Of a stretch of 64,000 nucleotides of DNA, positions 1-8,598 are shown one piece after another. The position numbers and the translations under genes were made by a program. The stretch lies in NCBI RefSeq assembly GCF_041380015.1, contig NZ_CP159978.1, one strand, 5' to 3'. Position 1 is the stretch's first letter. Each line of letters starts with the position of its first letter. This DNA comes from Buchananella felis. Its GTDB lineage: Bacteria; Actinomycetota; Actinomycetes; Actinomycetales; Actinomycetaceae. Under the pieces are notes generated by a model that was not told the DNA's origin, made no database searches, and saw only the letters and a program-made list of their open reading frames with translations.

Positions 1-2927
1 ACCCACGGCGGGTTCCCGACCTGCAGGTCAAAACCGCCCTGCAGGAACACATGGGCAAAGTCCAGGTCCCAGTGGAAGAAGCCCTGCTGGTCCGCCATGC
101 GCTCGCATACGCCCAACCACGGGTGCTCGGCCAACACGGCGTCGATTGAGGCCGCGCCGCTGAAGGCTAGGTCGGTGGCCTCCTGGCTCTCCAGCTCGGC
201 CCAGCCGCCGGCGGTGGCAAGGCTGGTGTCCTCCTCCCGGTTATTGAGGTGCTTGCCGCCCACACCCACTAGGGACTCCAGGGCGGCGATCCAGTTCTCC
301 AGGCTCGGGGGCTCGACCTGTTCAGTAAGCGGCCAGAACCACAGCGCACACCACGCGTCCATGATGCGGCGCAGGCGCGAGTACGCACCGTTCGGGTTGG
401 CCAGGGAGTCCTCGATCTCGGCTCGGCTCACGGGCGCAAAAGCGCATTCGCCCCACGTGCTTACGCCACAGATGCCTACGGGGTGAGGAGTGGGAGGGCG
501 GTGGGGCCAGTAGTCGATGAAGCGGGTGCTCTGCTGGTTGGCGATCTCCATGCGCCGGGCCGCCAGGGCCCACAGCGTCTCCACCCGCCCGGCCACCTTC
601 TGCAAGCGCTTGATCTGGGCATCAGTGGGCTTCTTGCGCATGGTGTTGCGCCAAGCCTTTAGCGCCGCCTGCTCGGCCTTGGCGATCTCCTTGACGTCCT
701 TGGACTCGCAAGCCGCGCCCCAACCAATGGCGGGCAGCAGGAAGTGGTGGATCCGCCCCACCAGGGCGGCCTCGCGGCGATCCTGCGCCATCGCCTCGGC
801 TAGCCCGGTGAGGGGAGCATGGACGCCGGGGGAGGAGAGGTAAGCCTTGTCCTTCACGGACCTAGCCGAATACGTGGAGCGCCTCGCCCCGATCAGGGAG
901 TTACCCCGGCGCAGGTGCAGACCAAACCACGGTGCCCTCAGGCCGGGCTGCATGGTGTCCAGCCACAGCGAGACCTCCGCCAGCTCCACCGCGGTGGCGT
1001 TCAAGTCCACGCCGTACACCTGGTGCAAAGCGATCTGGGCCTTGACCCTGAGGAGCTCGGCGGCGTAGTCCTCGGCGGGAATCTGCTCGCCAAGCTCCTC
1101 CTGCTTGCGCTCCAAGTAGGCCGCCGCCAACTGGCGGGTGGCCTCGATGGCGAACGCGCCGGAGCCCAGGGCGGGCTCGCAGACCTTCAACTCTAGGATC
1201 TGGTCAGCGCTCAGCCCCGGCAGCAGTTCCTCCAGTGCTTGGGAGACCACGAATCGCGTCATCACCTCCGGGGTGTAGTAGGAGGCCGACTGCTGGCGTT
1301 CGCGGCCCGCCAGGCGGAACACGAAGGAGCCGCGTCGGTGCACCACCGGCTGCAAGATGCCGGTGACGGGGTCGGTGCGCTTGACGAAGTGCTTGGAATC
1401 AATGCCCTCGGCGCGCGCGGTGGGCACCACCCAGGAGCCCTTGGCGGGGTCGCCGTTCTTGGCAACCTCGTACAGGTCCTCGCGAGCCACGAAGCCCGTG
1501 TAGCTCATCAGGCCCTCGTAGACCGCGCCGAGCTGGTTGATGCCCAGGTTGGCGTAAGAAATGAAGCCGCGCTCTCCCTTCGAGGCCTTGGTGAGGAGCA
1601 GCCGCTCCAGCACCTGCTGCAGGGCGGTGTTGGAGAGCCCCACCTCGTCAATCATCGCGGTGGCTGCGGGCGCAAAGAGGTCAGCAACTAGCGGCTCGAA
1701 GGTCAAGCCGTCAGTGGCCGCAAGCTCGCGCTCGGCATTGGCGCCGGCACTGGAATCAGCAAGTACGTGGGAGAACTCTGCTCCGGCGGTGCTGAAGTTC
1801 TGCGTCTGCGAGGGGTGGTCTCCGTTGACGAGTCGGAATAGCAGTGCCAGGGAATCGTAGATGTGCGTGCCGTGCGCAGAGCGCGCCGAGGTCAGGTCAA
1901 TCTGCACCAGCTCACGCAAGCGGTCTAGACCGTAGCCCTGGTCGTAGCTGTCCTCGCCCTTGGCGACCACGCCCAGCTCCGGGGAGGCCTCCGCGTAAAG
2001 CAGGAACAGAATGCGGTACAAGAACCGGAGAGACTGGCGCGCCAAATCCTGCCCGTCTACCCCAAACACGTCCAAGCCGCGCTCGCGGCGGCGTGCCAGC
2101 ACGTCGTTGGCAATGATCTCGATGGACTCGCGGATACCGTCGCGCAGGTCCTGAGAGACGCCAACCGCGTGCGTCACCGACTCCTTGAGACGCTCCTCCC
2201 ACCAGATCACGCCGTCGGCGGCGGGCTCCAGGCAGCGGCGGGCGAAGATGGACAAGAAACGCTCCACCTCGCCACCGGCACGGGTGTCGTCACGCTCCGC
2301 AATCAGCTGAACGTCGGCCCGCAGGTAGCGTCCCTCCGCCCAGCGGTCGCGGTGCGCCAGGAACAAGTGCGCGCCGGCGCTAACCACCACAAATCGCACC
2401 TCGCCCACGTCGTGGGACTCGGTGCTGGCGGTCTCGGACAGGAAAATCTCAGAGACCACCTTCGCGGCGCTAATGGGAAAGTCCTTCTTGTCCCGCATTA
2501 CAAACCCGTCGACTCCAACTGTCGTCAGGTCAGATTCCTTGTCGAAGACAGGCTCTGCGTCCAGCCAAACAACAGAAGGATCCCTACCCAAAAGGACACC
2601 ACTGACTGCCCAATAGTCGTCCGAGCGCTCAAACGCGATCGCGTGGGGTTCAAGAGGGAAACCCAGGATCTCGCGCAAAGCCGCGCTGGCCTGCGCGGAG
2701 GTGGGGCTGAACATGCCCTCCTCGTTCAGGCGGGAGAACAGGCGCAATAGCTGGACGCGAGCGGCACTGAAACGCGTAAGCGGGGTGGAGATGCCCTCCT
2801 TCTTCTCCGCCTTCCACTCCTTGACCACCGCAGCCGCAGCGTGGGCAAAGGTTCCCGTGCCGGTGGCAGTGAAGTAGTGATCGCTCACCCAGTCGCCAAC
2901 AACCTGAATCGACTCAAAGGCGCTCAC
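1..2927 (-). CDS. drmMI: N6-adenine DNA methylase, DrmMI-like (3' end outside window)
   Basis: I translated the minus strand from a GTG at 2927, whose GTGA overlaps the stop of the upstream helicase gene. The frame stays open to the left edge (975 complete codons). It carries the SAM-binding motif I as CEPALGSGAF (about nt 1160-1195) and ends at the window edge with the catalytic motif IV NPPW (codons 972-975), both typical of large gamma-class adenine methylases of the Eco57I/PglX/DrmMI kind. The N-terminal ~550 residues have no motif I recognise. Translational coupling to a SNF2-type helicase is the arrangement of class 1 DISARM, where the methylase marks self DNA. It could instead be a type IIG or BREX-like methylase; the genes to the left decide this. 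Methylase identity is secure, system assignment is inference. Confidence 0.8.
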   Translation of the reverse strand, partial: MSAFESIQVVGDWVSDHYFTATGTGTFAHAAAAVVKEWKAEKKEGISTPLTRFSAARVQLLRLFSRLNEEGMFSPTSAQASAALREILGFPLEPHAIAFERSDDYWAVSGVLLGRDPSVVWLDAEPVFDKESDLTTVGVDGFVMRDKKDFPISAAKVVSEIFLSETASTESHDVGEVRFVVVSAGAHLFLAHRDRWAEGRYLRADVQLIAERDDTRAGGEVERFLSIFARRCLEPAADGVIWWEERLKESVTHAVGVSQDLRDGIRESIEIIANDVLARRRERGLDVFGVDGQDLARQSLRFLYRILFLLYAEASPELGVVAKGEDSYDQGYGLDRLRELVQIDLTSARSAHGTHIYDSLALLFRLVNGDHPSQTQNFSTAGAEFSHVLADSSAGANAERELAATDGLTFEPLVADLFAPAATAMIDEVGLSNTALQQVLERLLLTKASKGERGFISYANLGINQLGAVYEGLMSYTGFVAREDLYEVAKNGDPAKGSWVVPTARAEGIDSKHFVKRTDPVTGILQPVVHRRGSFVFRLAGRERQQSASYYTPEVMTRFVVSQALEELLPGLSADQILELKVCEPALGSGAFAIEATRQLAAAYLERKQEELGEQIPAEDYAAELLRVKAQIALHQVYGVDLNATAVELAEVSLWLDTMQPGLRAPWFGLHLRRGNSLIGARRSTYSARSVKDKAYLSSPGVHAPLTGLAEAMAQDRREAALVGRIHHFLLPAIGWGAACESKDVKEIAKAEQAALKAWRNTMRKKPTDAQIKRLQKVAGRVETLWALAARRMEIANQQSTRFIDYWPHRPPTPHPVGICGVSTWGECAFAPVSRAEIEDSLANPNGAYSRLRRIMDAWCALWFWPLTEQVEPPSLENWIAALESLVGVGGKHLNNREEDTSLATAGGWAELESQEATDLAFSGAASIDAVLAEHPWLGVCERMADQQGFFHWDLDFAHVFLQGGFDLQVGNPPW

Positions 2928-5905
2928 AATTCCCCCTCAGCTGCGGGCCAGTCGCGCGGAACAACCACCAACAGCGGAACCACCTGCGCGGAGGCAGGCA
3001 ACATCTGGTTAGCCAGCGCCTGCTCCGCCTCCACGCGCGAGCGCCGCTCGCGCATCTGCCGCCTGTCCGGCATCAGACTCATCGCCTCCAGCCACTTCCC
3101 ACTGCGGGCAATCCAAGCCTGTAGCTCGCTGGTTGCACTCGTGTCCACCAGCGAGCGCCAGGAGTCCAGCTCCCTGCGGGCCAGCTCCACCGCGCCAGGT
3201 AGCAGCGGCTGCAGGCTCTCCACGCTCACCGGCCCAGGGTTGATCGGGTTGTCTGCCAGCCCAACGCGGGCCAAGAACTCCGGCAAACTGTCCACAGTAG
3301 AAGGGAACAAGGAATCGGCCTCGATGAAGGTGCGCGTAAGCAACTGGCCGCGTCCGTTGGCGATAGCCCCCAAGAACAGGAACGTGGGCTCATCCACCTC
3401 CCCGCGCACCGCCAATACCTCGTTACGCGAGAGCTCCTGCAAGGCGCGGTCCGCTGCCCAATCCAACACCGGGTGCAACGGGCTCAGGTAGTGCAGCCCC
3501 GGCCAGTTGGACTCCTCATCGCGCCTGGCGGCCGTCAGCGACAAGTTAGCGGTATGCGCATCGGTGGCCAGCGTCAGGCTCTCCAGCACCCGGCGGTGGC
3601 GCAGGTACTCCTGCGGCAGCGTCTTAGAAAGACGCGCCACCAGGTCACGGCAGGCCGGCTTCGAGGTGTCCAACTTGGCCACCCGCTTGGAACGATCCCA
3701 CTCCCAACCAACCTTCTGGCCCGGGTCCTCAAAAGCCTCAAACAGCGCCTCTTGCAGATAGTCCACGTCCGAGTCGAATAGGCCGTGACTCACGTACGGC
3801 TCGCCGGTGGGGTGGGCCGCGGCGGTGCCAGGAGCGGGCGCGCTACCGGAAGCGGCAGGCGGGAACGTCGTCTCCGCGCCAAGCGAAGCCAGCAAGGCAT
3901 CCAGGTCCGCCAGCGAGTCCGCAGCAGGGCTCGGGGCAACCGAATCCAAATCCCCACTTCTCACCAGGCAGTCCAGGATCGCGTCCTCCTCCGCCTTCAC
4001 GCTGTGCTTACCCATCAGCGACGCCGCATCCCCCAGCGCCTTATGCGCCTCGTGCTCCTTCTCCACCAGTCGACTCAGCACCCTGATGTCACCCGAGAAG
4101 CGCTCCCCGCGCGGCGAGAGCAGCAGAGTCACAATCTGTGGCGAGTTCTTCTGCCCAAACCGGTCGATGCGGCCATTGCGCTGCTCGATACGGATCAGCG
4201 ACCACGGAATGTCAAAGTGAATCAAGTCGTGACACTCCGCGTGCAGGTTCACGCCCTCTGAGGCAACATCACCAGTAACCAGCACCCGCACAGCGGAGGA
4301 ACCACGCTTGAAGTCCTCCACCACGGCCTGCTGCTCCACGTCGCTCAAACCACCGTGTAGTAACGCCACCGCGCCCTGCTTCAAACCGAGTGCCTTGGGC
4401 AGGCGGGCGTACAGGTCGTTCAGCGTGGCGACCCGCTCAGCAAAAACCACCGCCCGGTGCGGCGACCCCTTGCCCACACCGATGCTCTTCAAGTGCGCCA
4501 CCAGCGCGCCGAACTTGCCCGCGCTCTCTGCTCCCGCCTTGGCAGCCAACTCGGCCAGGCGCTCCAGGGGAGCGCGCTCAGCGGCTTGGAGCTTGGGCGA
4601 GGACAACCGATTTTGCACCGTCTCCGCCAACGCCGCCGGGCTCGACAAGAACGCCTTAGCCAGTCCCCACGCGAACAGACGGTCGCGCCCCTTGGCGGGC
4701 AGCGGCGCGGAATCCGCGTTAGCGGCGGGCAAGGTGGCGTTGCCGGGGGTGGCGGGCGAAATGTCGGGCAACATGCCGGGGGCGGCGGGCGCAGCGTCGT
4801 CCAATAAAACGCCCTGCTCGCCACGCGAGGGGTAAAGCCATACCGACTCGAGTTCGGCGGCAATCGCCTCCTCAGCAGGGCTGGGCGTGACCATGATGTG
4901 GCGGGGCTCGGCGCGCTCGGCCCAGTCGGCACCCACCTCGCTAGCGACGTCGGGCGAATAGCGGTGGCGGCGCACAATCAGCCGCTTGGCCGCCTCGAAA
5001 TCAATCTCCCCGCTCGGGGAAACCAGCGTCGGGTCCAACAGGCGCACCAACTCGGCAAAGGACTCAGTCTTGCCGTTGTGCGGGGTGGCCGACGCCAAAA
5101 TCAGCGCGTCAGTCTGCGGCGCAAGCAGGCGCGCTAGCTCGTTGTTCTGCGTGCCCGCATTAGTCAAGTTGTGCGACTCATCGATCACCACCGCATCCCA
5201 CTGGCGGCGGCGCAAATGCTCCCGGTACCGCGCCGACTTCAACGTATCGATCGAAATAATCACCCGGTTAAAGATCGTAAACGGGTTACGCGACGCCGGA
5301 ATCGTCTGGCGAATCCGCGCAATACCGGTGGAATCCAGGCGCACGAACGGCAAAGCGAAGCGGCACCACAGCTCATGCTGCATCTGCTCCAACACGTGCC
5401 GGGGCGTCACAATCAAAATGTTCTCCCCGCGCCCGCGTGCCACCAGCTCAGAGAGAATCATGCCGATCTCGAGCGTCTTGCCTAGACCCACCGCGTCCGC
5501 AATTAACAGGCGCGGACGCACATTGCCCGGGTCCAGCGCCATACGCACCGCGTGCTGCTGATACTTCAACTCGCGCGCCAGCATGCGCGGTGAAACCGTT
5601 AGCCGCGACGACGTGGCCGGCTCCGGGGTCTTGCGCAGAGTGGTCTCCAAAAACAGGCGCGCCCGGCGGTAACGCGGCGACGGGTCCGCCACAATGCGCG
5701 CCGACTCCGGCGTCAACGCCTCAATCTTGTCCAGGTGCGAATAGAACGAAGCCGTAGTGTCCCGCACCAGCTCCGACAAGCCGCGAACGTGAATCAGCGT
5801 GCTTGGCGGGTTATTGATCTTGCGCGCGGAGGTCACCACCCAGTCCTCATCGCGCACCGAAACCACCGTGCCCGGCACCAGTGCGAGGGAAGTAGACATC
5901 AGCAT
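2924..5905 (-). CDS. drmD: SNF2-family helicase/ATPase, DrmD-like (class 1 DISARM)
   Basis: 993 residues. The superfamily 2 motifs are complete: Walker A DAVGLGKT (137-144), DESH Walker B (242-245), SAT-like ASATPHNG (271-278), GDVASEGVNL (545-554) and the arginine-finger motif QRNGRIDRFGQ (575-585). The C-terminal ~400 residues have no recognised domain. The size and the 4-nt GTGA overlap with an adenine methylase match DrmD of class 1 DISARM anti-phage systems; HepA/RapA-like helicases are the alternative. It would use ATP to translocate on DNA and is the first gene of a leftward operon. A second Met three codons in (ATGTCTACT) is an equally plausible start. The gene is divergent from hipBA across a 433-bp gap. 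Confidence 0.8.
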   Translation of the reverse strand: MLMSTSLALVPGTVVSVRDEDWVVTSARKINNPPSTLIHVRGLSELVRDTTASFYSHLDKIEALTPESARIVADPSPRYRRARLFLETTLRKTPEPATSSRLTVSPRMLARELKYQQHAVRMALDPGNVRPRLLIADAVGLGKTLEIGMILSELVARGRGENILIVTPRHVLEQMQHELWCRFALPFVRLDSTGIARIRQTIPASRNPFTIFNRVIISIDTLKSARYREHLRRRQWDAVVIDESHNLTNAGTQNNELARLLAPQTDALILASATPHNGKTESFAELVRLLDPTLVSPSGEIDFEAAKRLIVRRHRYSPDVASEVGADWAERAEPRHIMVTPSPAEEAIAAELESVWLYPSRGEQGVLLDDAAPAAPGMLPDISPATPGNATLPAANADSAPLPAKGRDRLFAWGLAKAFLSSPAALAETVQNRLSSPKLQAAERAPLERLAELAAKAGAESAGKFGALVAHLKSIGVGKGSPHRAVVFAERVATLNDLYARLPKALGLKQGAVALLHGGLSDVEQQAVVEDFKRGSSAVRVLVTGDVASEGVNLHAECHDLIHFDIPWSLIRIEQRNGRIDRFGQKNSPQIVTLLLSPRGERFSGDIRVLSRLVEKEHEAHKALGDAASLMGKHSVKAEEDAILDCLVRSGDLDSVAPSPAADSLADLDALLASLGAETTFPPAASGSAPAPGTAAAHPTGEPYVSHGLFDSDVDYLQEALFEAFEDPGQKVGWEWDRSKRVAKLDTSKPACRDLVARLSKTLPQEYLRHRRVLESLTLATDAHTANLSLTAARRDEESNWPGLHYLSPLHPVLDWAADRALQELSRNEVLAVRGEVDEPTFLFLGAIANGRGQLLTRTFIEADSLFPSTVDSLPEFLARVGLADNPINPGPVSVESLQPLLPGAVELARRELDSWRSLVDTSATSELQAWIARSGKWLEAMSLMPDRRQMRERRSRVEAEQALANQMLPASAQVVPLLVVVPRDWPAAEGEL

Positions 5906-6161
5906 CGACTCGTTTCAAACCGGAGGCAAACCGCCGCGATTTTAAGCCAAAAACCGGGGCCGTGTGGGGCGCGGCCGCGCGCTGAGACGAAGCAGACGTT
6001 GTCGATGCGAGTGGGGCGGTGGGGGAGGCCGAGTGGGTGGGGCCGGCGGCAGGGCGCCCAGGCGTGGGCGTGGGGTGCGATGAAGGCGATGGGGATCGGC
6101 GGAGCCTTTAAGACGGCCGGAGAGAACGTCGTGCAAGGGGTAGACAATCACGGTGGGTGAA
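5906..6161. other. intergenic, no gene seen
   Basis: Between the start of the helicase gene and the first HipB-type operator I see only short frames without ribosome sites or domain sense. The stretch must hold the leftward promoter of the helicase-methylase operon, but I cannot point to a convincing -35/-10 pair. Confidence 0.5.
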
Positions 6162-6179
6162 TCGGAAGAATGCTTCCGA
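6162..6179. promoter_or_regulatory. HipB-type operator O1
   Basis: Perfect inverted repeat TCGGAAG-N4-CTTCCGA. Centre at about 6170.5, the furthest of three copies from hipB. Confidence 0.75.
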
Positions 6180-6220
6180 AATAGCGTGTTCCGGTGCCTG
6201 CCAACGTCAATGGGGTGACG

Positions 6221-6242
6221 TTTCGGAAGGATTCTTCCGAAA
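6221..6242. promoter_or_regulatory. HipB-type operator O2
   Basis: Best copy: TTTCGGAAG-N4-CTTCCGAAA, a perfect 9-bp dyad with 4-bp spacer. Centre at 6231.5, 61 bp from O1. Confidence 0.8.
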
Positions 6243-6282
6243 TGCTTGATTTTGGGATGCTAGGGCTTCTAGGCTCGGCTAA

Positions 6283-6300
6283 GCGGAAGAATGTTTCCGA
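6283..6300. promoter_or_regulatory. HipB-type operator O3
   Basis: Slightly degenerate copy, CGGAAG-N4-TTTCCG, centre at 6291.5, 60 bp from O2. It lies 38 bp before hipB, where it would overlap the hipBA promoter, as expected for autoregulation by HipB. Confidence 0.75.
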
Positions 6301-6338
6301 TCTGCGGTTAGGTTTGGGGTAGCCAGGAGGGCAGGCGG

Positions 6339-6581
6339 ATGACAGTGGGCACCACGGTGGAACTGCGTGCGGGCGTCCCCAACTTCACCAAGCAGATCGG
6401 CGCCGCCATCCGCAAGGCTCGCAAGCATCACGGGCTCACCCAGCGCCAGCTAGCCGACCTGATTGAGCTCTCCGACCGCACGTTGCGTCAGATCGAGAAC
6501 GGCGTGCCCGGGCCGTCGTTTGACTCGGTCATGCGTGCAGCCTACGCCGTGGGCGTGCGGGTGGAGGTGGGTGCCCCGTGA
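6339..6581 (+). CDS. hipB: HipB-type antitoxin / HTH repressor
   Basis: 80 residues forming a single XRE/Cro helix-turn-helix (about residues 13-60; GLTQRQLADLIELS then TLRQIENG). HipB antitoxins bind operator dyads and hold HipA inactive. ATG at 6339 follows a strong AGGAGG (6325-6330). The gene overlaps hipA by 4 nt (GTGA), so the two are translated together. Three copies of a CGGAAG-N4-CTTCCG dyad directly upstream are the obvious binding sites. The pairing with a full HipA makes the assignment firm. Confidence 0.92.
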   Translation: MTVGTTVELRAGVPNFTKQIGAAIRKARKHHGLTQRQLADLIELSDRTLRQIENGVPGPSFDSVMRAAYAVGVRVEVGAP

Positions 6582-7762
6582 TCGTCGCAGACGTTTATAA
6601 GGGCGAGCGGCTAGCTGCGTACTTCTCCCAAACCGAGAGCGGCGAGGTCGTTTTCGCCTATGCGAAGGGCTATGCCGGCCCGCCGGTGGCAACATCCCTC
6701 CCGCTCGGCGCAGGCGAGGTGGTCAGTCCGCCGGGCCAGATCCCGGCCTTCTTCGCTGGGCTCCTCCCGGAGGGTTACCGTCTGACCCGCTTGGCTAGGC
6801 AGCACAAAATCAGCTTGAGTAACGAGCTTGCATTGCTGTTGGAGGTCGGTCGCGACACCCCGGGCGATGTGCAAATCCTTGCCCCCGGTGAGCGGCCCGG
6901 TCCGGGCACCCCCCTGATCGACGGGGACTTCTCCGCGTGCAAGTTCGCCGACCTCCTGGACCGACCAGACGGCAAGTCCCTTCCCGGCGTACAAGAGAAG
7001 GTCTCTGCGCTGATGATCTCGCTGCCCGCAAGGGTACGGGCGGGGAGCGCAGGGCGTGCCTGCGACGTCGAGGGAATCGTCAAGCTGACCCCGCGCAGCT
7101 ACCCTCACCTGGTCGCAAACGAGTACGCGCACCTGCAGGCGGCGCAGCGGCTGGGGTTGGCGGTGGCCAAGTCACAGCTAGTTACCGACTCCGTGGGAGA
7201 GCAGGGGCTGTTCATTGAACGCTTTGACCGCGCGTGCGACGACGGAGTGATCCGCCGTATCGCCTTTGAGGACGCGGCGCAGATCCTCGAATTGGTGCCT
7301 GCCGCGAAGTACGACGTTACCGCCGAGCAGGTCATTGCCGCGCTATGCGCGCTGACAGCCGCTCCGTTGGTGGCCAATCAGAAGATGTTCACACAATTCC
7401 TGTTTGCCTGGGCCACCGGCAACGGGGACCTGCACGCCAAGAACATCGCCCTGCTGGGCAGCGAGTTCGAGCGCGAATTGGCGCCGATCTACGACGTTCC
7501 CTGCACCCTCGTCTACGGCGATGACGAGATGGCCCTCTCGATTGGCGGCAAGAAGAAGGGGCTAAAGGCGAAGCACTGGAGGCAGCTTGCTGACGACGTT
7601 GGGCTGCCCGGGCGTGCGCTTGCAGGAATCGCCGGCGTGGTGCTGGCAGCCTCAGCTGCGGTCGATTGGGAAGCCCTGCCTTTCAATGGATCGGTCCTGA
7701 ACGGCTGCCTGCGCGAACTGCGGGCGCGACGCTACGAGCTAGAGGACTTGGCGAACGCCTGA
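6578..7762 (+). CDS. hipA: HipA-type serine/threonine kinase toxin
   Basis: 394 residues, GTG start overlapping hipB. N-terminal HipA_N1-like region (1-100), then the kinase-like core: GVQEK loop (137-141), an ATP-binding Lys in IVKL (167-170), FIERFDR (212-218) and the catalytic GNGDLHAKN (281-289, Asp284 and Asn289), followed by the metal-binding region around YDVP (306). All key residues are present, so the enzyme is probably active. Characterised HipA proteins phosphorylate aminoacyl-tRNA synthetases such as GltX and cause growth arrest. The target here is unknown. Its position next to a DISARM-like operon suggests a defence-island role, which is inference. Confidence 0.92.
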   Translation: MIVADVYKGERLAAYFSQTESGEVVFAYAKGYAGPPVATSLPLGAGEVVSPPGQIPAFFAGLLPEGYRLTRLARQHKISLSNELALLLEVGRDTPGDVQILAPGERPGPGTPLIDGDFSACKFADLLDRPDGKSLPGVQEKVSALMISLPARVRAGSAGRACDVEGIVKLTPRSYPHLVANEYAHLQAAQRLGLAVAKSQLVTDSVGEQGLFIERFDRACDDGVIRRIAFEDAAQILELVPAAKYDVTAEQVIAALCALTAAPLVANQKMFTQFLFAWATGNGDLHAKNIALLGSEFERELAPIYDVPCTLVYGDDEMALSIGGKKKGLKAKHWRQLADDVGLPGRALAGIAGVVLAASAAVDWEALPFNGSVLNGCLRELRARRYELEDLANA

Positions 7763-8001
7763 CTTATGGGCCGGCAGGTCGACGGGGAAGGGACGAACTG
7801 GGAGGCAGCGCGCACCAGCCAACCGAGCCCTTGTTGGCGGCATCGGGCAACCCGACCGCGCTGAGTAACCGATCCCCGGCCACCGACGGCAGCCGTCGGC
7901 GCCCTCATCCGCCCCTGTAACCGCGCCCTCGGCTTGCCGTAAGACTTTGGTAATAACTTGCCTCTAGGGGCCGTCATGTCCGGGGCGTCAGGCTTGTAGC
8001 C
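7763..8001. other. intergenic, hipA to redox operon
   Basis: No gene seen. The last 15 nt before the lipoprotein gene read CAGGCT-N7-ATG, a weak form of the leaderless-type start found elsewhere in this window. Confidence 0.4.
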
Positions 8002-8595
8002 ATGAAGAAGACATTGATTCCCCTTGCCCTTATTGCTTCTATCGCGCTGGCTGGCTGCAGCACCGACAAGCCCTCGGATTCCATGAGCCCGGCAATGACT
8101 GACGACAAGATGATGACGGCAGAGCCCACCGACGCGATGACCCCGGACGGCGCGATGAGCATGGAGCCCACCGACGCCATGAGCCCGGACTCGGCCATGA
8201 CCGGCGACCACATGGCCCCGAGCGACGCCATGTCCCACTCCACTTCCATGTCCGGCTCGATGACCAATGGCGCGATGGCTTCGGCCAGCTACGTCACCTA
8301 CGCGGACTACAAGGCAGCCAAGGAGAAGTTCGCCGGCAACAAGATCGTCCTGTTCTTCAATGCCTCCTGGTGCCCGGCCTGCCGTTCCATCACGGAGGCC
8401 ATCAGCGCTGACCCGTCGCTGGTGCCCGCCGGCACCACCCTGGTGAGCGTGGACTACGACCAGCACACGGACCTGCGCCAGCAGTACGGGGTGACCATGC
8501 AGCACACCTTCGTTGAGCTGGACGCTAAGGAGATGCAGGTGCGCCAGTGGGCCAGCACCTCCGTGGACGACCTGCTGAAGGAGCTGAAGGGCTGA
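8002..8595 (+). CDS. methionine-rich thioredoxin-fold lipoprotein
   Basis: 197 residues. The signal peptide ends in the lipobox LAGC (Cys19), so the protein should be lipid-anchored outside the membrane. Residues 20-93 are a low-complexity linker rich in Met, Asp, Ser and Pro, with 14 Met and repeats of PTDAM. The thioredoxin fold follows, with active site WCPAC (123-127). It lies 3 nt before dipZ, so the two form one operon and the DipZ membrane domain is the likely electron donor. Extracytoplasmic disulfide reduction or cytochrome/peroxide-linked redox work is likely. The Met-rich linker could bind copper or act as an oxidant sink (inference). Confidence 0.85.
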   Translation: MKKTLIPLALIASIALAGCSTDKPSDSMSPAMTDDKMMTAEPTDAMTPDGAMSMEPTDAMSPDSAMTGDHMAPSDAMSHSTSMSGSMTNGAMASASYVTYADYKAAKEKFAGNKIVLFFNASWCPACRSITEAISADPSLVPAGTTLVSVDYDQHTDLRQQYGVTMQHTFVELDAKEMQVRQWASTSVDDLLKELKG

Positions 8596-8598
8596 GCC

